Assembly: GCA_019416935.1 (NCBI GenBank)
Contig: DXWI01000011.1
Coordinates: forward strand, 1-64,000
Direction: 5' to 3'
DNA from: Clostridiales bacterium
GTDB lineage: Bacteria > Bacillota > Clostridia > Christensenellales > CAG-138
Length of the DNA stretch: 64,000 nucleotides
In this document: positions 53,363 to 62,717 of the stretch, in pieces
Layout of the letters: every line of letters begins with the position of its first letter
Position numbering within the stretch: the first letter of the stretch is position 1
Program-made: the position numbers and the translations under genes
Notes under the pieces: model-generated
Seen by the model: the letters and a program-made list of their open reading frames with translations, nothing else
Told to the model about the DNA's origin: nothing
Databases searched by the model: none

Positions 53363-53847
53363 ATCTCCGTTCCTCCATACCATTGTCTCAGCCGTGCCCG
53401 CGCGGAGCAGAGCCGCTGCCGCACGGTGGCGGGCTTGAGGCCGAACTGGTCGGCCAGTTCCTTTGCCGAGTAGCCCTCAAACGCGTTCAGCACGAACAGC
53501 GCGCGCTCATGCGCCGGCAGCAGCGCGATGAGCTCGGCGACCTCCGGCCCGGTGTGGTCGTCCTCCCGAAACACCCCGTCCTCCGGCAGCGGCGCGCGGC
53601 TCCGGCGCCGGAACCGGTCGATGCAGATGCGCTTGGCCGTCCGGTACAGCCATGCGCGGCACGTTGCGCGGTCGTACGCATCAAACTGTTCCGCGTGTTC
53701 GAGTGCCCGCAGGAACGTTTCCTGCGCCACATCCTCGGCAGCGGCGCGGCTCTTGAGCAGGCCGGTCAAAAAACGCGTAAGCTCTTCAAAGTACAGCGGG
53801 TAGAGCTGTGCGACCATGCGCCTTGCCTCCTCTCTGCCGGTTTTCAT
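53359..53847 (-). CDS. ECF-type RNA polymerase sigma factor
   Basis: The 162-residue protein has region 2 (SRAAAEDVAQETFLRALEHA, then TCRAWLYRTAKRICIDRFRR) and region 4 (LNAFEGYSAKELADQFGLKP, then ATVRQRLCSARARL). The start at ATG 53847 was chosen; the text before it is not family-like. It is the first gene of an operon with a 38-residue ORF and the repeat protein. No classic anti-sigma factor is adjacent, so the small ORF or the repeat protein may have that role. Confidence 0.88.
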   Translation of the reverse strand: MKTGREEARRMVAQLYPLYFEELTRFLTGLLKSRAAAEDVAQETFLRALEHAEQFDAYDRATCRAWLYRTAKRICIDRFRRRSRAPLPEDGVFREDDHTGPEVAELIALLPAHERALFVLNAFEGYSAKELADQFGLKPATVRQRLCSARARLRQWYGGTEI

Positions 53848-53945
53848 AGGGATAACGAACGGGAACGGAAGAATGTGAGCGGTGGATACAAAAAAAGCAA
53901 AAAAATTTCGGAGCAGCCGGCGCGGGCCGCTCCGAAACGGAAGGT

Positions 53946-54683
53946 CTATTCCCCATAGCACTGCGGACGGCGCGGATAGCGGAAGATATCGCCCCGCCCT
54001 GTCACCACCACGTCGTTAAAGCCGGCCGCGCAGTGCGCGATGAGCGGTTCGCCCGTCTCCGTAAAGCCCACCACGATACCGACATGGTTGCCCTTGCCCG
54101 CGCCTGGGTCATACTGGAACAGCAGGTCGCCCGGCTGCAATTCGCTCCACGCCACCGGGTCGGATTGATGCCACTGCCGGTAGGTGCCGTTGCCGAAGCG
54201 CTCCTCCATCTCGGCAAACGTCATGCCGGTCTGGATGAAGCACCACGAGGTGTAGCCGGAGCAATCGAGCCCGCGCGGGCGCAGCGTGCCGGTCGTTTCG
54301 CTGCCGGCGGATTCCACAACGGCCATCTCGCCCCATTCGGGGTCGAAACCGATCGCGCCGCTCTTGCCGCCCCAGAAATAGCGCACCTGCCCAACGAGCG
54401 AAAGCGCCGCGTCCACGACCGTCTGCCGTTCGGCGTCAAGCGTGCCGTTTGCCTCCAGCGCGGCCTGCAGCACTGTGGAATCCACCGGTTCGTAGGCGAG
54501 CGGGGCCGGCCGCAGCAGCCGTGCGGCGAACAGCACGAGGCCAATGAGCAGCAGCAAGCCGAGCGCAAGAAACAAGAGTTTGCGCACGACGGCAGCACGG
54601 GCGCGGCCGGACGGCTGCTCTTTGAACATGGGGATCTGTTCGGTTGGTTGACCTTGCCTGGTTGGTTGCTGTTGTATCTCCAT
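53946..54683 (-). CDS. NlpC/P60-type cell-wall hydrolase with membrane anchor
   Basis: The 245-residue protein has a hydrophilic head (PTRQGQPTEQ), one hydrophobic segment (KLLFLALGLLLLIGLVLFAA, about residues 35-54) and a C-terminal NlpC/P60-like peptidase domain: catalytic cysteine in RGLDCSGYTSW, histidine in GNHVGIVVGF and a third residue in IAHCA. The domain would cut peptide bridges in peptidoglycan outside the membrane. The ATG at 54683 was chosen because the text before it is not signal-like. No gene partner is visible. Confidence 0.82.
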   Translation of the reverse strand: MEIQQQPTRQGQPTEQIPMFKEQPSGRARAAVVRKLLFLALGLLLLIGLVLFAARLLRPAPLAYEPVDSTVLQAALEANGTLDAERQTVVDAALSLVGQVRYFWGGKSGAIGFDPEWGEMAVVESAGSETTGTLRPRGLDCSGYTSWCFIQTGMTFAEMEERFGNGTYRQWHQSDPVAWSELQPGDLLFQYDPGAGKGNHVGIVVGFTETGEPLIAHCAAGFNDVVVTGRGDIFRYPRRPQCYGE

Positions 54684-54901
54684 GGCCGCATTATAGCACG
54701 CCGCCCATCGCCGGCACAACCAAATCTTCCGTGACGAACCCTACCGCTGCGGGTGCCGGCAGGGCTGCCGGTTTTCGCCGCCGCCATTGTACAAGCGACA
54801 GCGCACAAGCGCTTTCCACCCCCGCCCGCAGCAGACCGCAAGGCCAAGCGCCCCGCGAGCAACGGATGATGGAAGAGCGGATCAAAGACTGAAAAGGGGG
54901 A

Positions 54902-55753
54902 TTATCGCTTCGCTGCGCGATCCTTCTGCGCGCGTTTTTGATAGTCGCGCGGCGTTTCCCCCATATAGGCCTTAAAAATCTTGGTGAAATAGTTGTGGTC
55001 ATGCACGCCGACCTGATCCGCCGCCTCCGCCACGCTGCACCCGCGCTGGCGCAGCAGCCGTCCGGCTTCTTCCACCCGCTTGCCGTTGATCATGGCGAGT
55101 ACGGTCGTATCCTCTGCGGCGGCAAGACTGCACAGCTTTGTCTTGCTCATCGACAGCGCGCGGGCGATTCCCGGCAGCGAAAGCGGCTCGGCATAGTGCT
55201 CCGTGATATAGTGATGCAGCAGCATGGAATCGGACATGGCGGCGTTCTTGAGCATGCCCGCCATCCAGACGCTCGCGGCGCAAGCCTCCAGAATGTGCGC
55301 CGCCGCCTCGAGCTCTGCGCTCGTCACGCTGCTGAGCGCGCAAAAATCGGCATGCAGCGCGTCCGGCTGCTCCAAAAAACCGAGCTGCGTGCACACCTGC
55401 CGCCACTGCTTGTCGCGGTCGCCCTCGCCAGTCACCTGCCCCAGCAGCAGAAAGGCCAGCGTTTCCTGCTCCTGCCGCACCGGTACGACGGCCTTGAGAA
55501 GCCCCGCATGGCAGCGGCAGATGATGCAGTCCGAGCCGGCACGGCCCGAACGCGCAATGACCTCCGCATTGCACTGCTTGCAGCGGCTGCGGCCCACCTC
55601 GCTGGATTTGATGCGGGCGCAGAACGGAGAGATCTCGCGGGAGGCGCAGTACACGCGGCCGGTATTGTCCGTCAGCGAACAGCGTATGCTGCTCATCTCG
55701 CCGAAGCTTCGCAGCAGTGTCTCCATCCTTGCAAAATCAAACGAAAACCGCAT
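54902..55753 (-). CDS. AraC-family regulator with PocR sensory domain
   Basis: The 283-residue protein has an N-terminal PocR-type domain (residues 1-160: SREISPFCARIKSSEVGRSR, CKQCNAEVIARSG and CRCHAGLLKAVVPVRQEQET) and a C-terminal AraC DNA-binding domain (HHYITEHYAEPLSLPGIARA and DQVGVHDHNYFTKIFKAYMG). PocR domains bind small hydrophobic ligands such as diols. The MATE transporter gene starts 238 bases upstream on the other strand, so it is a candidate target. Complete length for the group. Confidence 0.88.
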   Translation of the reverse strand: MRFSFDFARMETLLRSFGEMSSIRCSLTDNTGRVYCASREISPFCARIKSSEVGRSRCKQCNAEVIARSGRAGSDCIICRCHAGLLKAVVPVRQEQETLAFLLLGQVTGEGDRDKQWRQVCTQLGFLEQPDALHADFCALSSVTSAELEAAAHILEACAASVWMAGMLKNAAMSDSMLLHHYITEHYAEPLSLPGIARALSMSKTKLCSLAAAEDTTVLAMINGKRVEEAGRLLRQRGCSVAEAADQVGVHDHNYFTKIFKAYMGETPRDYQKRAQKDRAAKR

Positions 55754-55991
55754 CCCGTATCCCCCCTCAAAGCGTGTCGAAACAGAAATAATATATGATT
55801 ATAGCACCCGACTGCCGGCCGGGCAAGCGCCAAAACAGAAAAAACAATCCGCGCCGGTCAGGCTTTGGCGTCCTTTCTTGACAGCCTCCCCAATTCCCGG
55901 TAAGATAAGTAATATATCAGCAAACAGCACTCGAGGCACGCCGGCCGCCCTGCGGCAGAGCGCCGGTGCCGGAGCGCGTGAACGGGAGAGC

Positions 55992-57398
55992 ATGGGCAAG
56001 CGGCGGTATTTTGCAATCGGGGGACAGCGCGATGTCGATATGACGGAGGGGAATATTGTCCGTCATCTGATCGATTTCGCTGTGCCGCTCCTGATCGGCA
56101 ATATTTTTCAACAGCTCTATAATACCGTAGACACCTGGGTTGTGGGCAATTTTGTCAGCAATGAGGCGTTTTCCGCCGTGGGCACGGTCGGCCCGATCAT
56201 CAATATGCTCATCGGCTTTTTTCTCGGGCTGTCGAGCGGCGCGAGCGTCGTGATCGCACAGTATTACGGCGCAAAGCGGCCGGATAAGGTGCACGATGCC
56301 GTGCATACCGCAATCGTTACGACGCTTCTGCTCGGCGTGGTGTTCACGGTGCTCGGCCTGCTGCTCATCCCGCCAATGCTTGCGTTCATGAAAACGCCCG
56401 CCGAGGTACTGCCCGAATCGACCGCCTATCTGACGATCTATTTTGGCGGTGTGATCGGGCTGATGCTGTACAACATCGGCGCGGGCGTGCTGCGCGCGGT
56501 CGGGGATTCGACGCGCCCGTTCTATTTCCTCGTAATCTCCGCGCTGATCAACACCGGGTTCGACCTGCTGTTCGTCATCGTGTTCGATATGGGCGTTTCC
56601 GGCGTGGCGCTCGCGACGGTCATCGCGCAGGGCGTCTCCGCGCTGCTGGTCATCATCACGCTCATGCGCAGCGACACCTGCATCCGGCTGCGGCTGGGCG
56701 ATCTGCGCATCCATCTGGAGATGCTCAAAAAAATCCTCCGCGTCGGCATACCGGCGGCTATACAGATGGCGGTCACGGCGTTCTCCAACGTGTTCGTACA
56801 GTCGTATATCAATGTGTTCGGTGCGGACTGCATGTCCGGCTGGACGGCGTTTAACAAGATCGACCAGCTCATCCTGCTGCCGATGCAGTCCATCTCGCTT
56901 GCAGCGACCACGTTCGTCAGCCAAAACCTCGGCAACAACCTCGAGGAACGTGCAAAGCGCGGCACGCGGATTGCCACCGGCATGACCATCGCCGCGACGG
57001 CGATCATTCTCCTGCCCGTGATGCTGTTTGCGCCGGCGCTGGTCGCCTTCTTCAACAGCAAGCCGGAGGTAGTCGACTTTGGCGTGCTGTTCCTCCGGTA
57101 CATCTCGCCGTTTTATATCGCCATGTGCTCCTACCAGGTCTATGCCGCCGCGCTGCGCGGCGCGGGCGACAGCCGCGGGCCGATGGTCATCATGCTGCTC
57201 TCTTTTGTGGTGTTCCGCCAGTGCTATCTGTTCGTGATGGCGAACTATATCTCCAACACCATCCTCCCCATTGCGCTGGGCTATCCGGCCGGCTGGGTGC
57301 TCTGCGGCGTTTTGACGCTGCTGTATTACCGGCGGGCGCAGCTCTCCAAATCGCGGCTGGTCGAGGACGCGCCGAAGGAATCGAACCTCACGCCGTGA
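55992..57398 (+). CDS. MATE-family multidrug/organic cation transporter
   Basis: The 468-residue protein has twelve hydrophobic segments and the MATE pattern: FAVPLLIGNIFQQLYNTVDT, GAGVLRAVGDSTRPF in the first half and a second bundle with SGWTAFNKIDQLILLPMQSI and YAAALRGAGDSRGPMVIML. It exports drugs or metabolites using a cation gradient. The ATG at 55992 follows GGGAGAG; the upstream divergent regulator (AraC/PocR) may control it. Confidence 0.92.
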   Translation: MGKRRYFAIGGQRDVDMTEGNIVRHLIDFAVPLLIGNIFQQLYNTVDTWVVGNFVSNEAFSAVGTVGPIINMLIGFFLGLSSGASVVIAQYYGAKRPDKVHDAVHTAIVTTLLLGVVFTVLGLLLIPPMLAFMKTPAEVLPESTAYLTIYFGGVIGLMLYNIGAGVLRAVGDSTRPFYFLVISALINTGFDLLFVIVFDMGVSGVALATVIAQGVSALLVIITLMRSDTCIRLRLGDLRIHLEMLKKILRVGIPAAIQMAVTAFSNVFVQSYINVFGADCMSGWTAFNKIDQLILLPMQSISLAATTFVSQNLGNNLEERAKRGTRIATGMTIAATAIILLPVMLFAPALVAFFNSKPEVVDFGVLFLRYISPFYIAMCSYQVYAAALRGAGDSRGPMVIMLLSFVVFRQCYLFVMANYISNTILPIALGYPAGWVLCGVLTLLYYRRAQLSKSRLVEDAPKESNLTP

Positions 57399-57512
57399 TG
57401 AGATCGTTTTTCCGGATTGGCAAAACGTGTACAACGGAACAATCCTGCCTGACCTTTCCGCCGGGCAGGATATGGATATTGTCACCAGCGATACGGTAAA
57501 TATCAATTTGTA

Positions 57513-57680
57513 TTACAACCGCTTAACGAAAAAATATTCGGAGAATTGTTCCCTTTCATCGGTATAACTGCCGACCTCCTCATAGCCGGCGGATTGATAG
57601 AATGGTCGTCCTTGCCAGTCAAAGGTATCGAGACGAATCATTTTCGCTCCCATAAGAATTGCGTCCACCGTCCGCAGGCC
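57513..57680 (-). pseudogene. C-terminal remnant of a GNAT acetyltransferase
   Basis: On the minus strand about 50 residues read MGAKMIRLDTFDWQGRPF then YQSAGYEEVGSYTDEREQ, the last strands of a GNAT acetyltransferase with the GFYEKxGF-type motif, ending at TAA at 57513. The upstream part is lost at the point where the methyltransferase gene region begins. It has no start. Between it and the MATE gene lies about 110 bases without a gene. Confidence 0.6.
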
Positions 57681-57693
57681 CCTCCGGCACGCT

Positions 57694-58002
57694 TCAGCAA
57701 TCCCACCGGCAGCGATTCAGATCCACATGCCGCTCGTCCTTCATCGGCACGCCCTCCCGTTCAAGCAGCGCCGCCTGCTCCGGCCATCCGGGCGCAAGCC
57801 GCCCCGCATGGTTGACAACCCGGTGGCATGGATAGTTTCCGTAATGCGCGGCCATGGCAAGCGCCCTGCCCACCAGCCTCGCGTTTTTCTCCCTGCCGAT
57901 GAGCCTTGCGATCTGTCCGTAGGTGGCGACCTTCCCCGGCGGAATTTCCCCGGTCACACTCAGAATCTCATAGACAAGCTCGTCCCGCTGCGCCTGCTTC
58001 AT
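57694..58002 (-). CDS. Short methylguanine methyltransferase-like protein (102 residues)
   Basis: The protein consists only of the MGMT DNA-binding/active-site domain: IPPGKVATYGQIARLIG and the alkyl-acceptor motif YPCHRVVNHAGRL. Because the cysteine of PCHR is present, it can accept an alkyl group; alkyltransferase-like proteins proper have Trp or Ala there. It follows the ogt gene with five bases between them. It is likely the fourth protein of the repair operon. Confidence 0.85.
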   Translation of the reverse strand: MKQAQRDELVYEILSVTGEIPPGKVATYGQIARLIGREKNARLVGRALAMAAHYGNYPCHRVVNHAGRLAPGWPEQAALLEREGVPMKDERHVDLNRCRWDC

Positions 58003-58007
58003 GCCGC

Positions 58008-58541
58008 TTACAGCGCCGTTCCACGCTTGGGCACGAACAGGCGCGAGACGTCAACGCCCTCCAGCCGAAGCAGCGCCAGCTTTTTGTCGATGCCGCCGGC
58101 ATAGCCGGTCAAACTGCCGTTTGCGCCGACCACGCGGTGGCACGGGGTGATGATGGAGATTTCGTTGTGCCCGACCGCGCCCCCGACCGCCTGCGCCGAC
58201 ATGCGGGCAAGACCCCGTTCGGCTGCAACCTCGCTTGCCAAGGCGCCGTAGGTCGTCTTCTCCCCATAGGGAATCCGTTGCAGCATTTCCCAGACACAGA
58301 GCTGGAACGGAGAGCCGATCCGGTGCAGCGGCGGCAGGAAATCCGGTTCCCTTCCCGAGAAATAGACGTCCAGCCAGCGCCTGGTCTCGCTGAAAACCGG
58401 CGTCTCCCTTGGCTCGTGCTCGTTCTCGAGGCTCAGCGCGTAAAACTTCTCCCCCTCAAACCAGAGCCCGGTCAGACCGATTTCATCACAGGCGAGAAGG
58501 ATGTCTCCGATGGGCGAACGGTAGTTCGATGTATACTGCAT
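58008..58541 (-). CDS. ogt: Methylated-DNA-protein cysteine methyltransferase
   Basis: The 177-residue enzyme has the N-terminal methyltransferase-1-like domain (YRSPIGDILLACDEIGLTGL) and the catalytic domain with IPYGEKTTYGALASEVA and TPCHRVVGANGSLTGYAGG. It transfers the methyl group of O6-methylguanine to the cysteine. It lies four bases after the Ada-type zinc domain gene. Complete for the family. Confidence 0.92.
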   Translation of the reverse strand: MQYTSNYRSPIGDILLACDEIGLTGLWFEGEKFYALSLENEHEPRETPVFSETRRWLDVYFSGREPDFLPPLHRIGSPFQLCVWEMLQRIPYGEKTTYGALASEVAAERGLARMSAQAVGGAVGHNEISIITPCHRVVGANGSLTGYAGGIDKKLALLRLEGVDVSRLFVPKRGTAL

Positions 58542-58545
58542 GCTC

Positions 58546-58764
58546 TTACCTCCACATTTCCTTCATACAGATTTTGCACGGCCGGTATCCGTTGGCCAGC
58601 GCTTCCTCCAGCGTGTCGTAAAAAACCATGTTCTTCTCCAGCGGCATTGGGGCTGGGCAGTCGGGATTGCAAACGATCTTTGTGCTCCTGACCGCAAGAT
58701 AGAACTTTCCCGTATAGCTTTTATCCCTGTTTTGACAGGCCTTCACCTTTTCTTCCCTGTCCAT
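58546..58764 (-). CDS. Stand-alone Ada metal-binding domain protein
   Basis: The 72-residue protein carries the Ada N-terminal Zn-binding domain: KACQNRDKSYTGKFYLAVRS, STKIVCNPDCPAP and GYRPCKICMKEMWR, with cysteines placed as in the Ada site that accepts methyl groups from phosphotriesters. In E. coli this is fused to an AraC-like half and an Ogt half; here the functions are split into separate genes. It overlaps the end of alkA by 44 bases (start ATG 58764). No AraC-type half follows it. Confidence 0.82.
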   Translation of the reverse strand: MDREEKVKACQNRDKSYTGKFYLAVRSTKIVCNPDCPAPMPLEKNMVFYDTLEEALANGYRPCKICMKEMWR

Positions 58765-59425
58765 GCGCTCCCTTCTCTCCCTCCTTTGCGCTCTTTTTCG
58801 GCGCGTAATCCCGCATTTCGGGAATCGCGCCGCCCGCCACCGCCCAAAAATACAGGCTTGCCACACTGCAATAGGGGCTGAACCGCCGGCGATACCGCTC
58901 AAACCGCTCCTTTGTCACCTCTTTATGGTGGTATACCATACGAATGCCGCGCAAAATGGCCAGATCGCCATAGCTGAACACGTTCGGTCTTTGAAGGCAG
59001 AACAGCAGCAGCATCTCCGCCGTCCAGACGCCGACGCCCTTGAGCGCCGACAGCGCCTCAATCGCCTCCGCATCGCTCATGGCCGCGACCGCCGCAAGGT
59101 CGAACGCGCCGCTCTGCACACGGTTTGCAAAATCCAGTATATAGTCCGCCTTGCGAAACGTGATGCCGAACGCCTGCAGCCGCTCGCGCCCGCAGGCAAG
59201 AACCGCGTCCGCATCGATCGTGCCAAGCGCATCCAGCATGCGCAGCCATATGGACTGCTGCGCTTTCGTGGATATCTGCTGGCCAACGATATGGTGCACG
59301 ACGGCAGAAAACAAATCCTCATCCACCGCGCGCGCGATCGGGCCGATGCGGTCGATCACCTCGGCCAACCGCTTATCCCTGCGCTTCAGGTACGCAATTT
59401 CTGTTTCCCCATATGCAAAGTACAT
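58721..59425 (-). CDS. alkA: DNA-3-methyladenine glycosylase (AlkA-type)
   Basis: The 234-residue HhH-GPD glycosylase has FSAVVHHIVGQQISTKAQQS, the helix-hairpin-helix LSALKGVGVWTAEMLLLFC and the catalytic aspartate in FSYGDLAILRGIRMVYHHK. It removes alkylated bases such as 3-methyladenine. It is the first gene of the operon alkA-ada(Zn)-ogt-short MGMT. It lacks the N-terminal TATA-like domain of E. coli AlkA, as in many Firmicutes. The last residues overlap the next gene. Confidence 0.9.
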   Translation of the reverse strand: MYFAYGETEIAYLKRRDKRLAEVIDRIGPIARAVDEDLFSAVVHHIVGQQISTKAQQSIWLRMLDALGTIDADAVLACGRERLQAFGITFRKADYILDFANRVQSGAFDLAAVAAMSDAEAIEALSALKGVGVWTAEMLLLFCLQRPNVFSYGDLAILRGIRMVYHHKEVTKERFERYRRRFSPYCSVASLYFWAVAGGAIPEMRDYAPKKSAKEGEKGAHGQGRKGEGLSKQG

Positions 59426-59683
59426 GGGCGTTCCTCCTCCCGCTTAGCGCATTTTCCGCCCGGTTCCCCCTGCACTGCGAAAAACGGGATCTTCACGCAG
59501 GCGCTCTGCCTACCTGAGATGTGCCGGCGGCCCATTCCAGAGATTTTCTTCCTCTTCGGGATACTGCGCTTTGGCAATGCCGTGCATTGCAGCATAGGAT
59601 AATTATATCGTAAACAACTGATCCTATCTATCAAAATATGGTATAATATTATCATAATATCACGCAAAAGGAAGGGCGCGGGT

Positions 59684-60799
59684 TTGGGGCAGAAATACTT
59701 GAATTTGAAGAATGCCAATCTGAAAACGAAGAACCTCCAACCTTTGTTTTCTCCCCAAAAAACGCCTTGGTGTCAATCGGTTCTCGAGCTGTTGGCGGCA
59801 CTCGCGGCGCTGGAGCAACGGCCGCCCGCGGCTTACCCGTATGAGGTGCTGGTTCTGCTCTCCCGTATTTGGCTGATTCTGATTTGCAATCTCGCCCCGA
59901 TCAAAATGGTTTCCGAGGACCCGGTCACAAAGCGCATGCGGTTGTTTCTGCAATATATCGCCTGCCACTACAGCGAGGGTATTTCGCTGCAGCAGCTTGC
60001 CGCCAGCGCCAACGTCAGCAAATCCGAATGCTTACGATGCTTTCGGCTCAGCCTGCAAACGACGCCCTATCAATATCTGCTGGAATTCCGCCTGTCCAAA
60101 GCCGCAGCGCTGCTGGAGCATTCCGACAAGAGCATTGGGGAAATTGCATGTCTCTTCGGGTTTCATCCGGTCAGCCATTTTGGGAAGTGTTTCAAGGAAA
60201 AAACGGGATATGCGCCGCGCGAATATCAAAAATGGCAAGCGCAAAGGGCTGCTGCGCGCGCTCCTGAAACCACCGCTTGTCCAAAGGCGCGGTCCGGCGG
60301 CATAAAAAGCGCTTGTGATTCCGGTAAGAGCGCTGCTGTGGCGGCATATGGGCTGCCGGCGCGCCCTTCGGCTTTCGTGCATAATGATGAAAGCACAGAC
60401 CCCGCGGCAGCGTCGCCACGAGGCCTGTTTGATATCGTTATTCCTGTGCAAATTGTACGTGCAAGCCGACGGCTCGATCCGCAGCACAGTGTTGTTGACC
60501 GGCGTGTTTGGCTGCATCCTTTCCGGACGGGCATGCCGCGGCGCGCTCAATCCTTCAGGTCGTACAGCTTGGTATACTTCTCGGTCAGGTACGCTGTGAA
60601 ATACGCCGGGTCGAACGGCCCGCAGGCCCGCTCGAACAGGACGCCCGGCGCATACAGGCTCGCATACCGGTGGATGCGCTCCCGCAGCCAGTCCTTGACC
60701 GGCACGAGGTTGCCGGCGGCCACCTGCGTCCAGAGATCGGGAATATCCTGCTTCATGCAGTGCAGCATCTGCGCGCCATACGCGCTGCCGAGCGCATAG
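59684..60799 (+). pseudogene. AraC-type regulator remnant running into unrelated sequence
   Basis: The first 170 residues contain an AraC DNA-binding domain (RLFLQYIACHYSEGISLQQL, VSKSECLRCFRLSLQTTPYQ, IACLFGFHPVSHFGKCFKEK and GYAPREYQKW). The usual sensory domain in front is short or missing: only about 80 residues precede the domain. After YQKWQAQRAAA the frame continues for another 180 residues into sequence antisense to the M32 carboxypeptidase gene, with no family look, so its stop was probably lost. Start TTG at 59684 behind AAGGAAGGG. Likely non-functional or a partial regulator. Confidence 0.6.
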
Positions 60800-62061
60800 G
60801 ACGGGAAATACCCGATCGCGCCGCCCGACCAGTGGGAATCCTGCAGGCAGCCGGAGCGGTCGTCCGGCACATCGACGCTGAGGTATTCCCGGTACAGCGC
60901 GTTCCATGCCGCGGGCAGATCGTGCACCGCGAGCGAACCGTCGATGAGCCTCTTTTCGATTTCATACCGCACCATAATGTGAAGCGCATATGTCAGCTCG
61001 TCGGATCTGGTCCGTATGAGCGACGGCTCGGCCCTGTTGACGGCGCGGTAGAACATCTCCGCGTCCACGTCGGCGAGCTGCTCCGGGAACAGCGCCCTGA
61101 TCTTCGGGAACAGAAAGTCGATAAATGCGTGCGAGCGGCCGATGATGTTCTCAAAGAAGCGGCTCTGGCTCTCGTGGATGCCCATAGAGACACCGCCCGC
61201 CGCCGCCGTGTAGTTGAACCGGTCCTCGCAGCCGAGCTCATAGATCGCATGGCCGCTCTCGTGGATCACGGAATACATCGAGCTGCCGAGATCGCGCTCG
61301 TGATAGTGCGTGGTGATGCGCACATCCTTGTTGTTGAAGTTGTCGGTGAACGGATGCTCCGTCTCGCCGATGCCGCAGTGGCTGCGGTCGATGCCGAGCG
61401 TCTCCATGATGAGGTCGGAGAGCGCCCGCTGCTTTTCGATCGGGTAGCTGCGGTGCAAAAAGCCGTTGTCAATAGCTGGCGCCTGCATCACGCGCCCGAG
61501 CAGCGGCACGATGGCCGCGCGCAGATCCCGGAAAAATCCGTCCAGCACCTCCGTCGTCATGCCCTCCTCATACTCGTTGAGCAGCGCGTCGTACGGCTTC
61601 ATGTCCGGATGATAGTACCCGGCAAAGGTGCGGTTGTACGCGACGATCTTCTCCAGATACGGCTCAAACGCCGCAAAATTGTCCTCATTCTTTGCCCGCT
61701 CCCACACGCTCTGCGCGTCGTTGATGAGCATGCTGTAGGCCGTGTACTCCGCCGCCGGAATGCGGGAAATCTGCTCGTTCGCCTTCTTCATGAGCTGCAC
61801 CTCGCGGGCGGTCTGCTCGTCGAGCTCGGCGGTGTGCGCGGCGAGCACATCGAGAACCGCAACCGTTTCCGCACCGGTCGTCAGCTCGTACACCATGCCG
61901 CTGAGTACGCCCATCGTGCGGCCGCGGCCCTCGGCGGTATCCTTGGGCGCGACGGTGAACGCGTCGTAATTGATCACGCTCATGGCGTGATACAGCGCCG
62001 CCTTCTTCTCCTCCAGCCCGCGCAGCTTTGCAATCGCCTCGGTGACGTTCTGATCCATCAT
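60547..62061 (-). CDS. M32-family carboxypeptidase (thermostable carboxypeptidase 1-like)
   Basis: The 504-residue metalloprotease has the zinc motif HESGHAIYELG (HExxH), the family signature GIHESQSRFFENIIGRSHAF and DVRITTHYHERDLGSSMYSV. It removes C-terminal residues from peptides in the cytosol. The ATG at 62061 follows GGAGCGGG; an adjacent ATG at 62058 is equivalent. It ends against the AraC remnant that runs in the opposite direction. Confidence 0.95.
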   Translation of the reverse strand: MMDQNVTEAIAKLRGLEEKKAALYHAMSVINYDAFTVAPKDTAEGRGRTMGVLSGMVYELTTGAETVAVLDVLAAHTAELDEQTAREVQLMKKANEQISRIPAAEYTAYSMLINDAQSVWERAKNEDNFAAFEPYLEKIVAYNRTFAGYYHPDMKPYDALLNEYEEGMTTEVLDGFFRDLRAAIVPLLGRVMQAPAIDNGFLHRSYPIEKQRALSDLIMETLGIDRSHCGIGETEHPFTDNFNNKDVRITTHYHERDLGSSMYSVIHESGHAIYELGCEDRFNYTAAAGGVSMGIHESQSRFFENIIGRSHAFIDFLFPKIRALFPEQLADVDAEMFYRAVNRAEPSLIRTRSDELTYALHIMVRYEIEKRLIDGSLAVHDLPAAWNALYREYLSVDVPDDRSGCLQDSHWSGGAIGYFPSYALGSAYGAQMLHCMKQDIPDLWTQVAAGNLVPVKDWLRERIHRYASLYAPGVLFERACGPFDPAYFTAYLTEKYTKLYDLKD

Positions 62062-62717
62062 GGCTTTCCCGCTCCTTTTTATCGATGTTTCCTTCATCTT
62101 AGCGCAGCGCCGGCCGTTCGTCAATGCAGCAGCAGCGGTTTGTCCCGCGGTTGCCATCCGGCAGATCGGAAAACCGCCTGCGCACGCTTCCCGACAGTCC
62201 GCTCCCACCCGCGCAAATGAATGGATTCTCCGACCCGTTCCACCCCGCCCGGCGCGAGTTCACGAAACTGCGCTTGAAAAGGTGCAAACCTAGGCGGCGG
62301 TGTATCGCGCACAGACCGCAGCGGGTGCTGCACATTGCTGGGCGCTTCCCGTCACAAAAAGACATGCTTTTTTGAAAAGGCGCGAAAATTCCGCGCTTGC
62401 TTCGCAATGACGACCGGACGATTATGCGCGGATGATTTGGCAAAAAGCAGAGGGCACGCGGTTCGCGAATCCGTGGCTGAACCGGATTGGGGCAGCGAAA
62501 ACCGATGCCTCGCCCTGACACGGATGATTTGGCGAAAAGCAAATGTGCGCGGTTTCACAATCTGCCGCCGAGTGAGGATGAACCGGGAGGAACAAGCGGC
62601 GTTAATCTGCCGGACTGCGTTTGGTCTAACGAAACGGCAGCCTTTCCGGGCGGAAACATTGAATCGAGCCGCGGTGTGTAGTATACTAGATATATATCAT
62701 TTTCAGGAGGGTCTATC
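62062..62717. other. Gene-free region with a tandem-like repeat
   Basis: About 655 bases without a supported gene. A motif starting CGGATGATTTGGC occurs at 62429-62463 and again at 62521-62554, 92 bases apart, with the rest (AAAAGCA...CGCGGTT) largely conserved. A T-rich promoter region lies just before the acyltransferase gene. A small repeat family is the best guess. Confidence 0.5.
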
